NCBI RefSeq assembly: GCF_015555905.1
Contig: NZ_JADNLK010000008.1
Coordinates: 85,876-149,875, forward strand
Length of the DNA: 64,000 bases
Source: Clostridium sp. D43t1_170807_H7
Lineage (GTDB): Bacteria; Bacillota; Clostridia; Clostridiales; Clostridiaceae
Direction of reading: 5' to 3'
The notes under the pieces are model-generated. The model had not been told where the DNA came from. It made no database searches and worked only from the letters and a program-made list of their open reading frames with translations. A program made the position numbers and the translations under genes. Shown one piece after another: positions 46,211-55,126 of the stretch (position 1 is its first letter; each line of letters starts with the position of its first letter).

Positions 46211-47890
46211 ATGAAATTTCAAGGTAATTTTAAACAATATTTAAAGTGGTTATTAGGGAGTTATTTAGTAATAGGTATATTATTAGCTTTTAATAGTAAG
46301 CTTATTTTAGATTTTTCACTAAGTACATTTGTATTAGTAGGACCATTCGTATTATGTACAGTAGCGTATGGAGTTTTAACATTAAATAAAAAATATATAA
46401 TTAGTGGAATAGGGGTTGGATTACTATATTTTGTAGCATTAATGGTATTTAGTCCAATATTTATGCCAAGCACTCATAGAAATTTAATTGGAAATGTAGA
46501 AGAAATAGAATTTTCAAGTGAAATTGAACATATAGATTTAAAACAACTACCTATTATTGATAAGGATTTAGCTTACAAATTAGCAGATAAAAAATTAGGA
46601 GAAATACCAAGCTTAGGTAGCCAAGTAACAATAGGAGATTTATCTTTACAAAGCGTAAATGGGCAATTATATTATGTAGGCCCATTAGAGCATTCATCAT
46701 TCTTTAAATGGCTTACTAATAGAGAAGGAACAAAGGGGTATATTAAAGTAAGTGCTACTAATCAAAATGATGTACAATTAGTTACAGAATTAAATGGAGA
46801 AGATATACATTTAAAATATATTCCATCAGCTTATCTTTTTAGCGACTTAGATAGACATGCTTATTTAAATGATATGAAAGCTGGACATACAGATTATACT
46901 TTTGAATTAGATGATGAAGGAAATCCTTATTGGGTTATTACAAGATATGACAATGCTATTGGAATAACAGAGCAAAAAGCAATAGGGACAGAAATAATAA
47001 ATGCACAAACAGGTGAAACTAATATTTATGATATAGAAAATACACCAAAGTGGGTAGATAGAATACAACCATCAAGTTATATAAATAATTATTTAAATAA
47101 ATGGGGAGAGTTAGTTCATGGTATCCTAAATTTTAGTGATAAAGATAAATTAAAATCAACTCAAGGAATGAACATAATATTCAATGATGATGAATGTTAT
47201 TACTATACAGGAATAACTTCAGTGGGTAATGACGAAGGGCTAGTTGGATTTATGCTAACTAATACTAGAACTGGTGAAGCAAAAATGTACAAGACTTCAG
47301 GTGCAACTGAAGCTGCAAGTATGAAATCAGCAGAGGGTAAAGTTCAACAATATGGCTATACAGCAACATTCCCATATTTAATAAATATACAATCAGAGCC
47401 AACATATTTTATGACATTAAAGGATTCTAATGGGCTTGTTAAGCAATATGCTATGGTTAATGTTAAAAACTATAATACGGTTGCAGTAGGTGACACATTA
47501 CAATCAACATTAAATAGATATTTAGAAGCTTTAACTAATACTAATATTTCATTAGAGGGAAGTAATAGTGAAGAATCATTAGTTGGCGAAGTTGAAAGAA
47601 TAGGATTAGTTGTTAAAGAGGGTTCAAGTATTTATGATATAAAGATAAAGGGGAAAGATAGTTTCTTCTCAGTATCAACTGAAACATCAAGAGAAGTTGC
47701 CTTAACAAATATTGGTGATACTATTTCTATTAAATTTATAAAAGTAGGAGATGGACAATATATAATAACTAATTCTTTTGAAAATTTAACTTTAAAAAAT
47801 CAGTCTGAAGATAGTAAAAAATTAGAAGAAGAAGTATCGATAAGTGATGATAAAGCTATTACAGAAGAGGATACGACAGATATAAATTAA
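46211..47890 (+). CDS. Membrane protein with large extracytoplasmic domain, unknown function
   Basis: 559 aa. Three hydrophobic helices at about residues 10-26, 36-56 and 62-82, then a long soluble part ending in an acidic, disordered tail (SEDSKKLEEEVSISDDKAITEEDTTDIN). The soluble part contains blocks like YKLADKKLGEIPSLGSQVTIG and YWVITRYDNAIG...GTEIINAQTGETNIYD, reminiscent of PepSY-type repeats (inhibitory domains of secreted proteins). Ribosome binding site ATGGAGGGA. I do not recognise the family. Confidence 0.75.
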   Translation: MKFQGNFKQYLKWLLGSYLVIGILLAFNSKLILDFSLSTFVLVGPFVLCTVAYGVLTLNKKYIISGIGVGLLYFVALMVFSPIFMPSTHRNLIGNVEEIEFSSEIEHIDLKQLPIIDKDLAYKLADKKLGEIPSLGSQVTIGDLSLQSVNGQLYYVGPLEHSSFFKWLTNREGTKGYIKVSATNQNDVQLVTELNGEDIHLKYIPSAYLFSDLDRHAYLNDMKAGHTDYTFELDDEGNPYWVITRYDNAIGITEQKAIGTEIINAQTGETNIYDIENTPKWVDRIQPSSYINNYLNKWGELVHGILNFSDKDKLKSTQGMNIIFNDDECYYYTGITSVGNDEGLVGFMLTNTRTGEAKMYKTSGATEAASMKSAEGKVQQYGYTATFPYLINIQSEPTYFMTLKDSNGLVKQYAMVNVKNYNTVAVGDTLQSTLNRYLEALTNTNISLEGSNSEESLVGEVERIGLVVKEGSSIYDIKIKGKDSFFSVSTETSREVALTNIGDTISIKFIKVGDGQYIITNSFENLTLKNQSEDSKKLEEEVSISDDKAITEEDTTDIN

Positions 47891-47898
47891 TATAAAAA

Positions 47899-47938
47899 TA
47901 AGAAACTATCACATATTAATTGTGGTAGTTTCTTTGCT
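47899..47938. terminator. Bidirectional terminator
   Basis: Stem AAGAAACTATCACA (47900-47913) / TGTGGTAGTTTCTT (47921-47934) with one G-T pair; T-rich tail on the plus strand. It overlaps the last codons of the convergent Nudix gene. Confidence 0.75.
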
Positions 47939-48542
47939 TTAAATAAGATAAAAAGTTAAGAAGAATTTTAGCCGTAATACCCCAAATAACATAATCATTA
48001 TAGATATAAAATGGAATTTCGTAAGAGCCAGTAGAGAATTTATAATCATGTTTTTTAGGAATTAATTCGTAAGGAAAGTTGGCGTCAGGAGTAATATGAA
48101 CTTTATTAACAAAAGTAGATACATTAGTATTTAGTAAAAAATCTAATGGAACAAAAAAAACTTCCTGAACTTCATAAACATTAATTTTAATATCACTAAT
48201 ATCTTCGATAAAAACTAAATAGGGATGGATAAGAGTATTATAAGGAGATATAAAAATATCTAAAGGAGATATAATTCTAACCTTATCTTCACATATTCCT
48301 ATTTCTTCACAAGTTTCTCTTATAGCAGTAGTAAGTGGGCTTTCATCTTTTTCTATTTTCCCGCCAGGAAAACAAACTTCATTTGGTTGATTGCGCAATG
48401 TTTTAGCTCTAACTTCAAAAAGAATGTGTAAAGAATTATTATAATTAATAAGTGGAATAGTAACAGAAGCTCTTTTAAATTTTTCCCATCCGTTAATATA
48501 AGGAGTATAATTTGCAAAAATATTATTTATATCATCAATCAT
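47916..48542 (-). CDS. Nudix hydrolase, CoA pyrophosphatase type
   Basis: 208 aa. Complete Nudix box GKIEKDESPLTTAIRETCEEIGI (GX5EX7REUXEEXGU). FPGGK with the preceding RNQPNEVCFPGG motif fits the NudL/CoA pyrophosphatase group, which cleaves CoA to 3',5'-ADP and phosphopantetheine. C-terminal YVIWGITAKILLNFL is also typical of that group. Substrate not proven. Start ATG preceded by AGGTGAT. Confidence 0.85.
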   Translation of the reverse strand: MIDDINNIFANYTPYINGWEKFKRASVTIPLINYNNSLHILFEVRAKTLRNQPNEVCFPGGKIEKDESPLTTAIRETCEEIGICEDKVRIISPLDIFISPYNTLIHPYLVFIEDISDIKINVYEVQEVFFVPLDFLLNTNVSTFVNKVHITPDANFPYELIPKKHDYKFSTGSYEIPFYIYNDYVIWGITAKILLNFLSYLKQRNYHN

Positions 48543-48679
48543 AAAAAATCACCTAATTATTTATATTAATAAAAAAATTTCAATATACATAATTTTAAAA
48601 AATGAATTTGTGAAATAAGGAAAAACAACTTATAATAAAAAAATATTCTATTTAATTAGTTATAGTTTAGGAGTAAATT

Positions 48680-49195
48680 ATGTATAAAGTTTGGTCTATA
48701 ACAGATATAAAAATAATTATAAATGAAATATCAGAAAAATGGAATTATCCATGTGATATAAAAATAGAAATTTCTAAAAGAGCAAAGAAAAGAATGGGAG
48801 CCTTCTTTTATAAAAAATATAACAATAAGATAAAGCCTTTAAAATTTGTATTTGCTGAAGAGTTAGTAAATGGTAAGTATAGTGAAGAAGTTGTTAAAGA
48901 AGTAATAATTCATGAGTATTTACATTATTACTGCAATACTATAACTAATAGTAATAATGGACATAATAAATTTTTTAAGGCTTGTTGTATTAAAAGTGGT
49001 ATATCTAGTAGTACAACATTTAAATATAATAATGAATCCGGGGATGATTTATCAAAATACAAGTATAAGATATATTGTAGTAACTGTAAAAAACTTGTAT
49101 GTATGAATGTTAGAAAAGATGCAGCAGAAAGAAAATTAAGATTATATCTATCTAAATGTTGTAATGAAAAGCTATTTTGTGATAAGCTTTTATAG
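48680..49195 (+). CDS. SprT-like metalloprotease-fold protein
   Basis: 171 aa. HExxH zinc motif in IIHEYLHYYCN, third ligand in NNGHNKFF, and a C-terminal zinc ribbon with CSNCKKLVC and KCCNEKLFC. N-terminal region aligns with the SprT-like fold (KRMGAFFYKK, KPLKFVFAEEL). SprT proteins process or bind proteins at DNA in eukaryotes; the bacterial role is unknown. Ribosome binding site TAGGAG. Monocistronic or first of a small group with DUF1292. Confidence 0.88.
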   Translation: MYKVWSITDIKIIINEISEKWNYPCDIKIEISKRAKKRMGAFFYKKYNNKIKPLKFVFAEELVNGKYSEEVVKEVIIHEYLHYYCNTITNSNNGHNKFFKACCIKSGISSSTTFKYNNESGDDLSKYKYKIYCSNCKKLVCMNVRKDAAERKLRLYLSKCCNEKLFCDKLL

Positions 49196-49241
49196 TAAAA
49201 TTTTTAAAAAGTGTAACACTAGAAGAGAAGGAGAATAAATA

Positions 49242-49514
49242 ATGAGTGAAGATATAAAAGACGTTCAAAACGAAGAAACTCAAATAATGACTTTCTTAGA
49301 TGAAAATGGAAACAAGGTTCAATTTGAAGCTATTGCTAGAATTTATTTAGAAGATAAGGAGTATTTATTATTAGCACCTGTGGAAGATAAGGATAGCGAA
49401 GATATTTACGTATTTAGAATAGATGAAGTAGATGGAAAGCAAGAGTTAAACCTTGTAGAAGATGATAAAGAGTTTATAGCAGTAAAGAAAGAGTATAATA
49501 AGTTATTATACTAA
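49242..49514 (+). CDS. DUF1292 (YrzB-type) protein
   Basis: 90 aa acidic protein, single DUF1292 domain: [48 protein letters not shown]. Widespread in Firmicutes, function unknown; often near ruvX and alaS, but not here. Ribosome binding site AAGGAGAA. The next gene is 17 bases downstream. Confidence 0.92.
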   Translation: MSEDIKDVQNEETQIMTFLDENGNKVQFEAIARIYLEDKEYLLLAPVEDKDSEDIYVFRIDEVDGKQELNLVEDDKEFIAVKKEYNKLLY

Positions 49515-49531
49515 TTATAAGGAGAAAAAAA

Positions 49532-49933
49532 GTGCAAGAATCACAAATTATAAAAATATTAAATGAAAATAACTTATCAGATGTAGAAGTTTTAAAAAGT
49601 AATGATGAGTTTGCTTTAATAAACTTTTACTTTGATTTTGACAAAGATGTACTAGATGCAGCAAAGGCTTATTCTAATGAAGAAAGTAATTTAGAAGAGT
49701 ATAGTAAAGAATGGTATAATGAATATTACTTCCCGTATCTATATGATTTTGCCAATGATGAAGTATTAGAGATCATAGAAGAAATAATAGAAGAATTAGG
49801 TATTGAAGGCGAAATGATGGCTATTCAGATGACTGAAAAAACTAGCGATTATGTGCAGTTTATGGCTTTATTTACAGAAGAAGATAGTAATATATCAATA
49901 GAAGAGGTAGTAAAGGATTACATGTCTAAATAA
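49532..49933 (+). CDS. Acidic protein of unknown function
   Basis: 133 aa, GTG start 49532 after AAGGAGA. Composition is rich in Asp/Glu (LNENNLSDVEVLKSND, SNLEEYSKEWYNEYYFPYLYDFANDEVLEIIEEIIEELG). No signal peptide or membrane segment. Forms a likely operon with the DUF1292 gene. I do not recognise a family. Confidence 0.75.
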   Translation: MQESQIIKILNENNLSDVEVLKSNDEFALINFYFDFDKDVLDAAKAYSNEESNLEEYSKEWYNEYYFPYLYDFANDEVLEIIEEIIEELGIEGEMMAIQMTEKTSDYVQFMALFTEEDSNISIEEVVKDYMSK

Positions 49934-49959
49934 AATTTCTAAAAAGGAATAGATTACTA

Positions 49960-49987
49960 TTGAACTTTTGATATAATTTGATATAAT
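49960..49987 (+). promoter_or_regulatory. SigA promoter for 6S RNA
   Basis: TTGAAC (49960-49965) and TATAAT (49982-49987), spacer 16 bases; start expected near 49995, where the RNA begins. Confidence 0.75.
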
Positions 49988-49994
49988 AAAAGCA

Positions 49995-50175
49995 TGAAAT
50001 CCTGAGATGTGCGTTTAGCTTATGATGTTCAACCTACATTATATTTACGGGATTTGCAACAGATTTGTGGATGTCGGGCTTCATAAGATCAGAAGATGGC
50101 AGAAGCAAGTTGAGCAGAACCCACCTGCGAGCTGCAGGTGTGAATATTTAAGCGACCGGCATGTTGGGAATAAAT
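49995..50175 (+). ncRNA. ssrS: 6S RNA
   Basis: Regulatory RNA that mimics an open promoter and binds the housekeeping RNA polymerase. The closing stem is formed by TCCTGAGATGTGC (about 50000-50012) with GGCATGTTGGGA (near 50158-50169), as in known 6S RNAs; the middle contains the large bulge region flanked by ATGTTCAACC and GGATGTCGGGC, and a hairpin CACCTGCGAGCTGCAGGTG. About 180 nt. It has its own promoter and terminator. Ends approximate. Confidence 0.88.
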
Positions 50176-50182
50176 TAGAATT

Positions 50183-50211
50183 AAACACCTCAAATTTTGA
50201 GGTGTTTTTTT
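50183..50211 (+). terminator. Intrinsic terminator of 6S RNA
   Basis: AACACCTCAAA / TTTGAGGTGTT stem (50184-50205), followed by a T run to 50211. Confidence 0.9.
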
Positions 50212-50215
50212 CATG

Positions 50216-50425
50216 TTATGCAGCTTTTGATTTAGATGCAGAATATTTATTTGAATGTTTTCTTTTATATTTTTTATAAATAATATGTTGATATCGCCAT
50301 ACATGCTCGTCCAAACTTTGAGATATGTATATAACGAATTTATTTCGAGGAGATAGAAATTTCAAAAGTAAATTTAAAGTTATCTTTTGTAGAATAATTT
50401 TGTTTTTAAGACTTTTTTTATTCAT
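50216..50425 (-). CDS. Small basic protein of unknown function
   Basis: 69 aa from ATG 50425, with a perfect AAGGAGGTG site 4-5 bases upstream; the frame extends to 50455, but only this ATG has a ribosome binding site. Lys/Arg-rich (MNKKSLKNKIILQKI..., YKKYKRKHSNKYSASKSKAA), no signal peptide, no known motif. Its 3' end is 5 bases from the 6S RNA terminator, so the two are convergent. Confidence 0.6.
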   Translation of the reverse strand: MNKKSLKNKIILQKITLNLLLKFLSPRNKFVIYISQSLDEHVWRYQHIIYKKYKRKHSNKYSASKSKAA

Positions 50426-50851
50426 AAAGCACCTCCTTGCGTTATTAATTAACATTATATGGATTATTATAACATAATTGGAAGAAAAGTAAAATAATAT
50501 AATTTTACAAAAAAATACAAAATCTTCATTGAATAAACATAAGTATCTTTAAAATTAAATTTGTTAATAATATAAGATAGATTGATGTTAGAGAAAAAGT
50601 ATGGATTTTGCCGAAAATATCAAAAAGATGAAATAAAAAATATTTAAAGTTGATATTAAAAAGAAATAAATGTAAAATAAAAATAAGCAAGGTTAAAAAT
50701 TAAAGTTTATTTAATCAAGCTTAACTTAGACTTCAAATTTTTACTTATACTTTTTAAAGAGAATATTCATTTAATAAAATATAATTATTTAGTACTTTGG
50801 AAAGTTGAAGTTTAACATTTAAAATATTTACATAAGGAAAGGAAGTAAAAA
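50426..50851. other. Intergenic region without a recognised gene
   Basis: 426 AT-rich bases between the small basic gene and the UPF0291 gene. It contains an imperfect hairpin AATAAGCAAGGTTA (50682-50695) with TAATCAAGCTTA (50712-50723); the first arm repeats exactly the first arm of the terminator after luxS. No coding frame with a ribosome binding site. Confidence 0.6.
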
Positions 50852-51046
50852 ATGGATTATACAAAAGCAAAAATAGAAGATGTAGTTATTAGAATAAATG
50901 AATTATATAAGAAGAGCAAAGAAGAAGGCTTAACGGAACAAGAAAAAGAAGAGCAACAAATTCTAAGAAGAAGATATATAGATAGTTATAAGGCGAATCT
51001 TAGAGCGCAATTACAGGGTATTGAGCCTAAGAATAAAAAAAAGTAG
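50852..51046 (+). CDS. UPF0291/DUF896 (YnzC-type) protein
   Basis: 64 aa, helical: VVIRINELYKKSKEEGLTEQEKEEQQILRRRYIDSYKANLRAQLQGIEPKNKKK, the full DUF896 pattern. Known in Bacillus as YnzC, thought to be linked to the SOS response; function unknown. AAGGAAAGG ribosome binding site. Followed 13 bases later by hprK, so probably the first gene of that operon. Confidence 0.93.
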   Translation: MDYTKAKIEDVVIRINELYKKSKEEGLTEQEKEEQQILRRRYIDSYKANLRAQLQGIEPKNKKK

Positions 51047-51059
51047 AAGGTGATTAATA

Positions 51060-51974
51060 TTGTCAGTTACTGTAGAAAAGTTAATATCAGATTTTGAATT
51101 AGAAGTTTTAGTTGAGGGCGAAAAGAATGTAAAGATATCTGTTAACGATATAAATAGACCTGGATTACAGTTAGCTGGTTTTTATAATTATTTTGCACCT
51201 GAAAGAATCCAAGTTATAGGAAAAGCTGAATGGAGCTTTTTAGATGACATGGGAATAGAGTTAATGAGAAAAAGAATTAATAAGTATTTTAGTTTTGACT
51301 CTAAATGTATAATTATTACTAGAGGATTAGAACCACATAGTGAATTCCTAAAGGCAGCTAAAAAATCAAAGTCATGGTTGTTAAGAACTAATATGGTTAC
51401 AACAAAGTTCATAAGTAAGCTTACTATGTATTTAGCAGGAAAGCTTGCACCAGAAACTAGATTACATGGTGTTTTAGTGGATGTATATGGTATAGGTATA
51501 CTTATAACTGGAGAAAGTGGAATAGGAAAAAGTGAAACTGCACTAGAACTTATAAAAAGAGGACATAGATTAGTATCTGATGATGCAGTTGATATTAAAG
51601 AAATAGATGGTAGTTTAATAGGTACATCACCTAGAATAACTATTGGAATGTTAGAAGTTAGAGGTATAGGTATTATTGACATATCTTCATTATATGGATT
51701 AAGTTCTATCTTACCATCAAAAGACATAAATTTATTAATGCATTTTGAACATTGGAAAGATGATGGAGATTATGATAGATTAGGGATTGATAAAGAAACA
51801 CAAGATATACTTGGAGTAAAGGTTCGAAGATTAAGAGTGCCTGTAAGACCAGGAAGAAATATTGCAGTTATAATTGAAGCTGCAGCAGGTAATTATAGAC
51901 ATTCATTAATGTCTGATGTTACACCAGTAGATATTATAGAACAAAGAATGTGTGAAATTGGTGAGGAAGAATAA
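51060..51974 (+). CDS. hprK: HPr kinase/phosphorylase
   Basis: 304 aa. Phosphorylates Ser46 of HPr in carbon catabolite control and removes it with inorganic phosphate. N-terminal domain about 1-130; catalytic domain with Walker A GESGIGKS, catalytic His in RLHGVLVD (near residue 140), LVSDDAVDI and LEVRGIGIIDI, the family signature. Start TTG 51060 after AAGGTGA. The UPF0291 gene precedes it, and the M18 peptidase follows 13 bases after its stop. Confidence 0.95.
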   Translation: MSVTVEKLISDFELEVLVEGEKNVKISVNDINRPGLQLAGFYNYFAPERIQVIGKAEWSFLDDMGIELMRKRINKYFSFDSKCIIITRGLEPHSEFLKAAKKSKSWLLRTNMVTTKFISKLTMYLAGKLAPETRLHGVLVDVYGIGILITGESGIGKSETALELIKRGHRLVSDDAVDIKEIDGSLIGTSPRITIGMLEVRGIGIIDISSLYGLSSILPSKDINLLMHFEHWKDDGDYDRLGIDKETQDILGVKVRRLRVPVRPGRNIAVIIEAAAGNYRHSLMSDVTPVDIIEQRMCEIGEEE

Positions 51975-51987
51975 GGAGGGCTATATT

Positions 51988-53376
51988 ATGAGCAAAGATG
52001 CTAAAAAGAATGCATGGCTAAAATATGATGAAAATGGAAAACAAGAGGTTTTTAATTTTTGTGAAGGATATAAAAATTACCTTTCAGTGGGAAAAACAGA
52101 AAGAGAATGTATCCATGAAGCTATAAGATTAGCAGAAGAAAAAGGTTATAGAAATTTAAACGAAATAATAAAAAATAATGAAACTTTAAAAGTTGGGGAT
52201 AAAGTTTATTCTAATAATAAAGATAAAAGCCTTGCCTTATATTTAATAGGAAAAGATTCTATTGAAAATGGAATGAGAATTATAGGATCTCATGTTGATT
52301 CTCCAAGATTAGATTTAAAGCAAAACCCATTATATGAGGATAGTGACTTAGCGTTAATGGATACTCATTATTATGGTGGAGTAAAAAAATATCAATGGGT
52401 AGCACTACCACTTGCATTACATGGTGTTGTAGTTAAAAAGGATGGAACAAAAATTAATGTGGTAATAGGTGAAGATGATTCTGATCCTGTACTTGGAATT
52501 TCAGACCTTTTAGTACATCTTTCAGCAGATCAATTACAAAAGAAAGCAAACGAAGTTATTGCTGGAGAAGATTTAAATGTTCTTGTTGGAAATATTCCAT
52601 TAGAAGGTAAGGAAAAAGAAGCTGTTAAGGAAAATATATTACTTCTTCTAAAAGATAAATATGATTTTGAAGAAGAAGATTTTATTTCAGCAGAGTTTGA
52701 AATTGTACCAGCAGGTAAAGCTAGAGATTTAGGTCTAGATAAGAGCATGGTAATGGGATATGGTCAAGATGATAGAATATGTGCATATACTTCATTAATG
52801 GCTTTATTAGAGGTTGAAAATGTGGAAAAGACTTCGGTTGTATTATTAGTAGATAAAGAGGAAGTAGGAAGCATTGGTGCTACAGGAATGCATTCAAGAT
52901 TCTTTGAAAATTCTTTAGCTGAAGTTATGGATAGAATGGGACAATATTCAGAATTAAAATTAAAGAGAGCGCTTCAAAATTCATTAATGTTATCAGCAGA
53001 TGTTACTGCAGCCTTTGATCCGAATTATCCAGGAGTTTGTGAAAAGAAAAATACTGCTTATTTTGGAAGAGGACTAGTATTTAGTAAATATACTGGAGCA
53101 AGAGGTAAGAGTGGATGTAATGATGCAAATCCAGAATTCGTTGCTTGGCTTAGAAAGATTATGGATAAAAATGATGTTGCATATCAAACAGCAGAACTTG
53201 GAAAGGTTGACCAAGGAGGCGGTGGTACTATCGCTTATATTTTAGCTCAATATAACATGGAAGTTATAGATTGTGGTGTTGCTCTGCAAAATATGCATGC
53301 TCCATGGGAAGTATCTAGTAAAGTAGATATATATGAAACTAAGAATGGATATAAAGCATTTTTAATTGAAGAATAA
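51988..53376 (+). CDS. M18 aminopeptidase
   Basis: 462 aa zinc aminopeptidase, cytosolic. Zinc-binding motifs: GSHVDSPRLDLK (His and Asp), YGQDDRICAYTS, DKEEVGSIGATGM (Glu base and ligand) and QNMHAPWEVSSKVDIYET near the C-terminus. M18 enzymes remove acidic N-terminal residues from peptides. The frame extends upstream from 51952, overlapping hprK, but ATG 51988 lies 9 bases after AAGGAGGG (51973-), so it is taken as start. Confidence 0.93.
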   Translation: MSKDAKKNAWLKYDENGKQEVFNFCEGYKNYLSVGKTERECIHEAIRLAEEKGYRNLNEIIKNNETLKVGDKVYSNNKDKSLALYLIGKDSIENGMRIIGSHVDSPRLDLKQNPLYEDSDLALMDTHYYGGVKKYQWVALPLALHGVVVKKDGTKINVVIGEDDSDPVLGISDLLVHLSADQLQKKANEVIAGEDLNVLVGNIPLEGKEKEAVKENILLLLKDKYDFEEEDFISAEFEIVPAGKARDLGLDKSMVMGYGQDDRICAYTSLMALLEVENVEKTSVVLLVDKEEVGSIGATGMHSRFFENSLAEVMDRMGQYSELKLKRALQNSLMLSADVTAAFDPNYPGVCEKKNTAYFGRGLVFSKYTGARGKSGCNDANPEFVAWLRKIMDKNDVAYQTAELGKVDQGGGGTIAYILAQYNMEVIDCGVALQNMHAPWEVSSKVDIYETKNGYKAFLIEE

Positions 53377-53384
53377 AAAGTTTT

Positions 53385-53418
53385 AAAAGATATCGAAAAT
53401 TTCGATATCTTTTTATAT
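53385..53418 (+). terminator. Intrinsic terminator after M18 peptidase
   Basis: AAAAGATATCGAA / TTCGATATCTTTT stem (53385-53413), short AAT loop and T/A tail. Confidence 0.85.
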
Positions 53419-53423
53419 TATTA

Positions 53424-53453
53424 AAAAAATAAGAGTTGCCAAGGGCAACTCTT
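53424..53453 (-). terminator. Intrinsic terminator of the PHP gene
   Basis: AAGAGTTGCC (53431-53440) / GGCAACTCTT (53444-53453) stem with AAG loop; on the minus strand it is followed by a T run (ATTTTTTT). It lies just after the PHP stop. Confidence 0.85.
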
Positions 53454-53455
53454 AA

Positions 53456-54289
53456 TTATTTAGTATTAAGTTTATTTAAAAACTTTTCAAGTCTATGTTC
53501 TTCCATAGATTGAGAACCTAAAATTCCATGTTTTGTATCATCTTCTTCATGACCATGTGAGTCAGAACCACAAGAAGTTAATATGTCTTTTTTATCTACA
53601 ATCTTTAAGAAGTTTGCAGTCTCTTCTGGGGTATTAAGACCATAAATACCTTCAATACCATCAAAATCTAATTCAAGAACATCTAAAACATGTAATTTTT
53701 TTAATAATACAGGGTGAGCTAAAATTACAAGAGCGTTATAAGTTCTTAATAATTTAATTCCCTCTTCTGCGTCTAGTTTATTTGCAGGTATATATGCAGG
53801 GCAATGGTCCCCAATAAAGTTGTCAAAGATATATTCTTTTGTATAAGGATAACCAGCATCTATTATAGCTTTAGCTATATGAGGTCTTGCAATAGTATCT
53901 TTACCATTCTTAAGAACTTCATTAACATCTATTTCGATATTATTAAATTCCTTTAATCTTTTAACTATTTCATGTGCACGAGCAATTCTTTTTGCCTTTA
54001 AATTCTCTAAAAAGTGATTTAAATCTGGATTTTTATAATCATCACCTTTAAAGTAACCTAAAATATGAATAGTTTCTCCTTTATAAGTTGTAGATAATTC
54101 TACCCCAGGAATAAAATGCATGTCTAATTTTTCAGCTTCAGATTTTGCTTCCTCTATACCAGATAAAGTATCATGGTCAGTTAATGCCAGGTATTTTACA
54201 CCCCTATCATAAGCCTTTCTTACAACATCTTTAGGTGAATATTTACCATCTGATGCAGTAGAGTGTGTATGTAAATCGCATATAATCAT
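53456..54289 (-). CDS. PHP-domain phosphoesterase
   Basis: 277 aa. PHP motif 1 DLHTHSTASDGKYSP, motif 2 LALTDHDTLSGI, GVELSTTYKGETIHILGY, ILAHPVLLKK, and GSDSHGHEE provide the metal ligands. Related to the YciV/RNase AM group, which hydrolyses 3',5'-nucleoside bisphosphates and short RNAs; actual substrate not proven. Transcribed divergently from the folate operon. Confidence 0.88.
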   Translation of the reverse strand: MIICDLHTHSTASDGKYSPKDVVRKAYDRGVKYLALTDHDTLSGIEEAKSEAEKLDMHFIPGVELSTTYKGETIHILGYFKGDDYKNPDLNHFLENLKAKRIARAHEIVKRLKEFNNIEIDVNEVLKNGKDTIARPHIAKAIIDAGYPYTKEYIFDNFIGDHCPAYIPANKLDAEEGIKLLRTYNALVILAHPVLLKKLHVLDVLELDFDGIEGIYGLNTPEETANFLKIVDKKDILTSCGSDSHGHEEDDTKHGILGSQSMEEHRLEKFLNKLNTK

Positions 54290-54373
54290 AATAAATTTAA
54301 ACTCCTTTCAAGTAAGTGTTTTGTAGTATATAAAGCTATGATATAATTTATTCATCAATAATGCAATAATAAT

Positions 54374-54408
54374 GAATTAACTTTCCTTATAGGTAAAGTT
54401 ATTAATTC
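54374..54408. promoter_or_regulatory. Imperfect hairpin in the folate operon leader region
   Basis: GAATTAACTTTCC (54374-54386) with GGTAAAGTTATTAATTC (54392-54408) forms an imperfect inverted repeat between the divergent PHP and pabA genes. I see no match to a tetrahydrofolate riboswitch. Could be an operator or a leader hairpin. Confidence 0.3.
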
Positions 54409-54502
54409 AGATTAATATATTAATAATTTATGTTTAAATTAAAAAAATATAGCTTGAAGTTAGAAAAAATTGAAATTTTACAAATGAAATTGGAGGAATA
54501 TA

Positions 54503-55099
54503 ATGCTTTTAATGATTGATAATTATGACTCTTTTGTATATAACTTAGTCAGATATTTTGAAGAGTTAGGGGAAGAAATTATTATTTATAGAAATGATAA
54601 GATTACTATTAAAGATATAGAAAGTATGAATATAGATGGAATAGTAATTTCACCAGGACCAAAGTCACCTAAAGAGGCGGGATTAAGTTTAGATATTATT
54701 GATAAATTTAAAGAAAAACTTCCTATATTAGGGATTTGCTTAGGTCATCAGTGTATAGGGCATTATTTTAATGCTGTTGTTAAAAAAGGAAATGAGCCAG
54801 TTCATGGTAAAATGTTTAATATAACTCATAATAATAGAGGGATATTTGAAGAAGTAAAGAATCCTTTAAGAGTTACAAGATATCATTCATTGATAGTGGA
54901 TAAAGAGAATTTTCCAGACAGTTTAGAAATTATTAGTGAGACTGAAGATAACATAATAATGGGAATTAAGCATAAAGAGTATCCTATATATGGAGTTCAA
55001 TTCCATCCAGAAGCTGAGATGACAGAAGAGGGGCATAAAATTTTAAATAACTTTATCAAAATAACAAAGGAATTTAGCAAAAAAAGTAATAAATGCTAA
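54503..55099 (+). CDS. pabA: Aminodeoxychorismate synthase, glutamine amidotransferase component
   Basis: 198 aa class I amidotransferase: MLLMIDNYDSFVYNLVRYF, VISPGPKSPKEAG, catalytic Cys in GICLGHQCIG, His/Glu in VQFHPEAEM. Supplies ammonia to PabB to form 4-amino-4-deoxychorismate. TrpG and PabA are hard to tell apart; location next to pabB, pabC and folE supports PabA. First gene of the folate operon; TTGGAGGAA ribosome binding site. Confidence 0.92.
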   Translation: MLLMIDNYDSFVYNLVRYFEELGEEIIIYRNDKITIKDIESMNIDGIVISPGPKSPKEAGLSLDIIDKFKEKLPILGICLGHQCIGHYFNAVVKKGNEPVHGKMFNITHNNRGIFEEVKNPLRVTRYHSLIVDKENFPDSLEIISETEDNIIMGIKHKEYPIYGVQFHPEAEMTEEGHKILNNFIKITKEFSKKSNKC

Positions 55100-55126
55100 T
55101 AAAAATACTATTGGGAGTGAAGTTAA

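Noticed and set aside
50022..50304. Open frames on both strands across the 6S RNA
   Set aside because: They overlap a structured RNA with its own promoter and terminator and lack ribosome binding sites.
54290..54502. Tetrahydrofolate riboswitch in front of pabA
   Set aside because: I could not find the conserved core sequences of that riboswitch.
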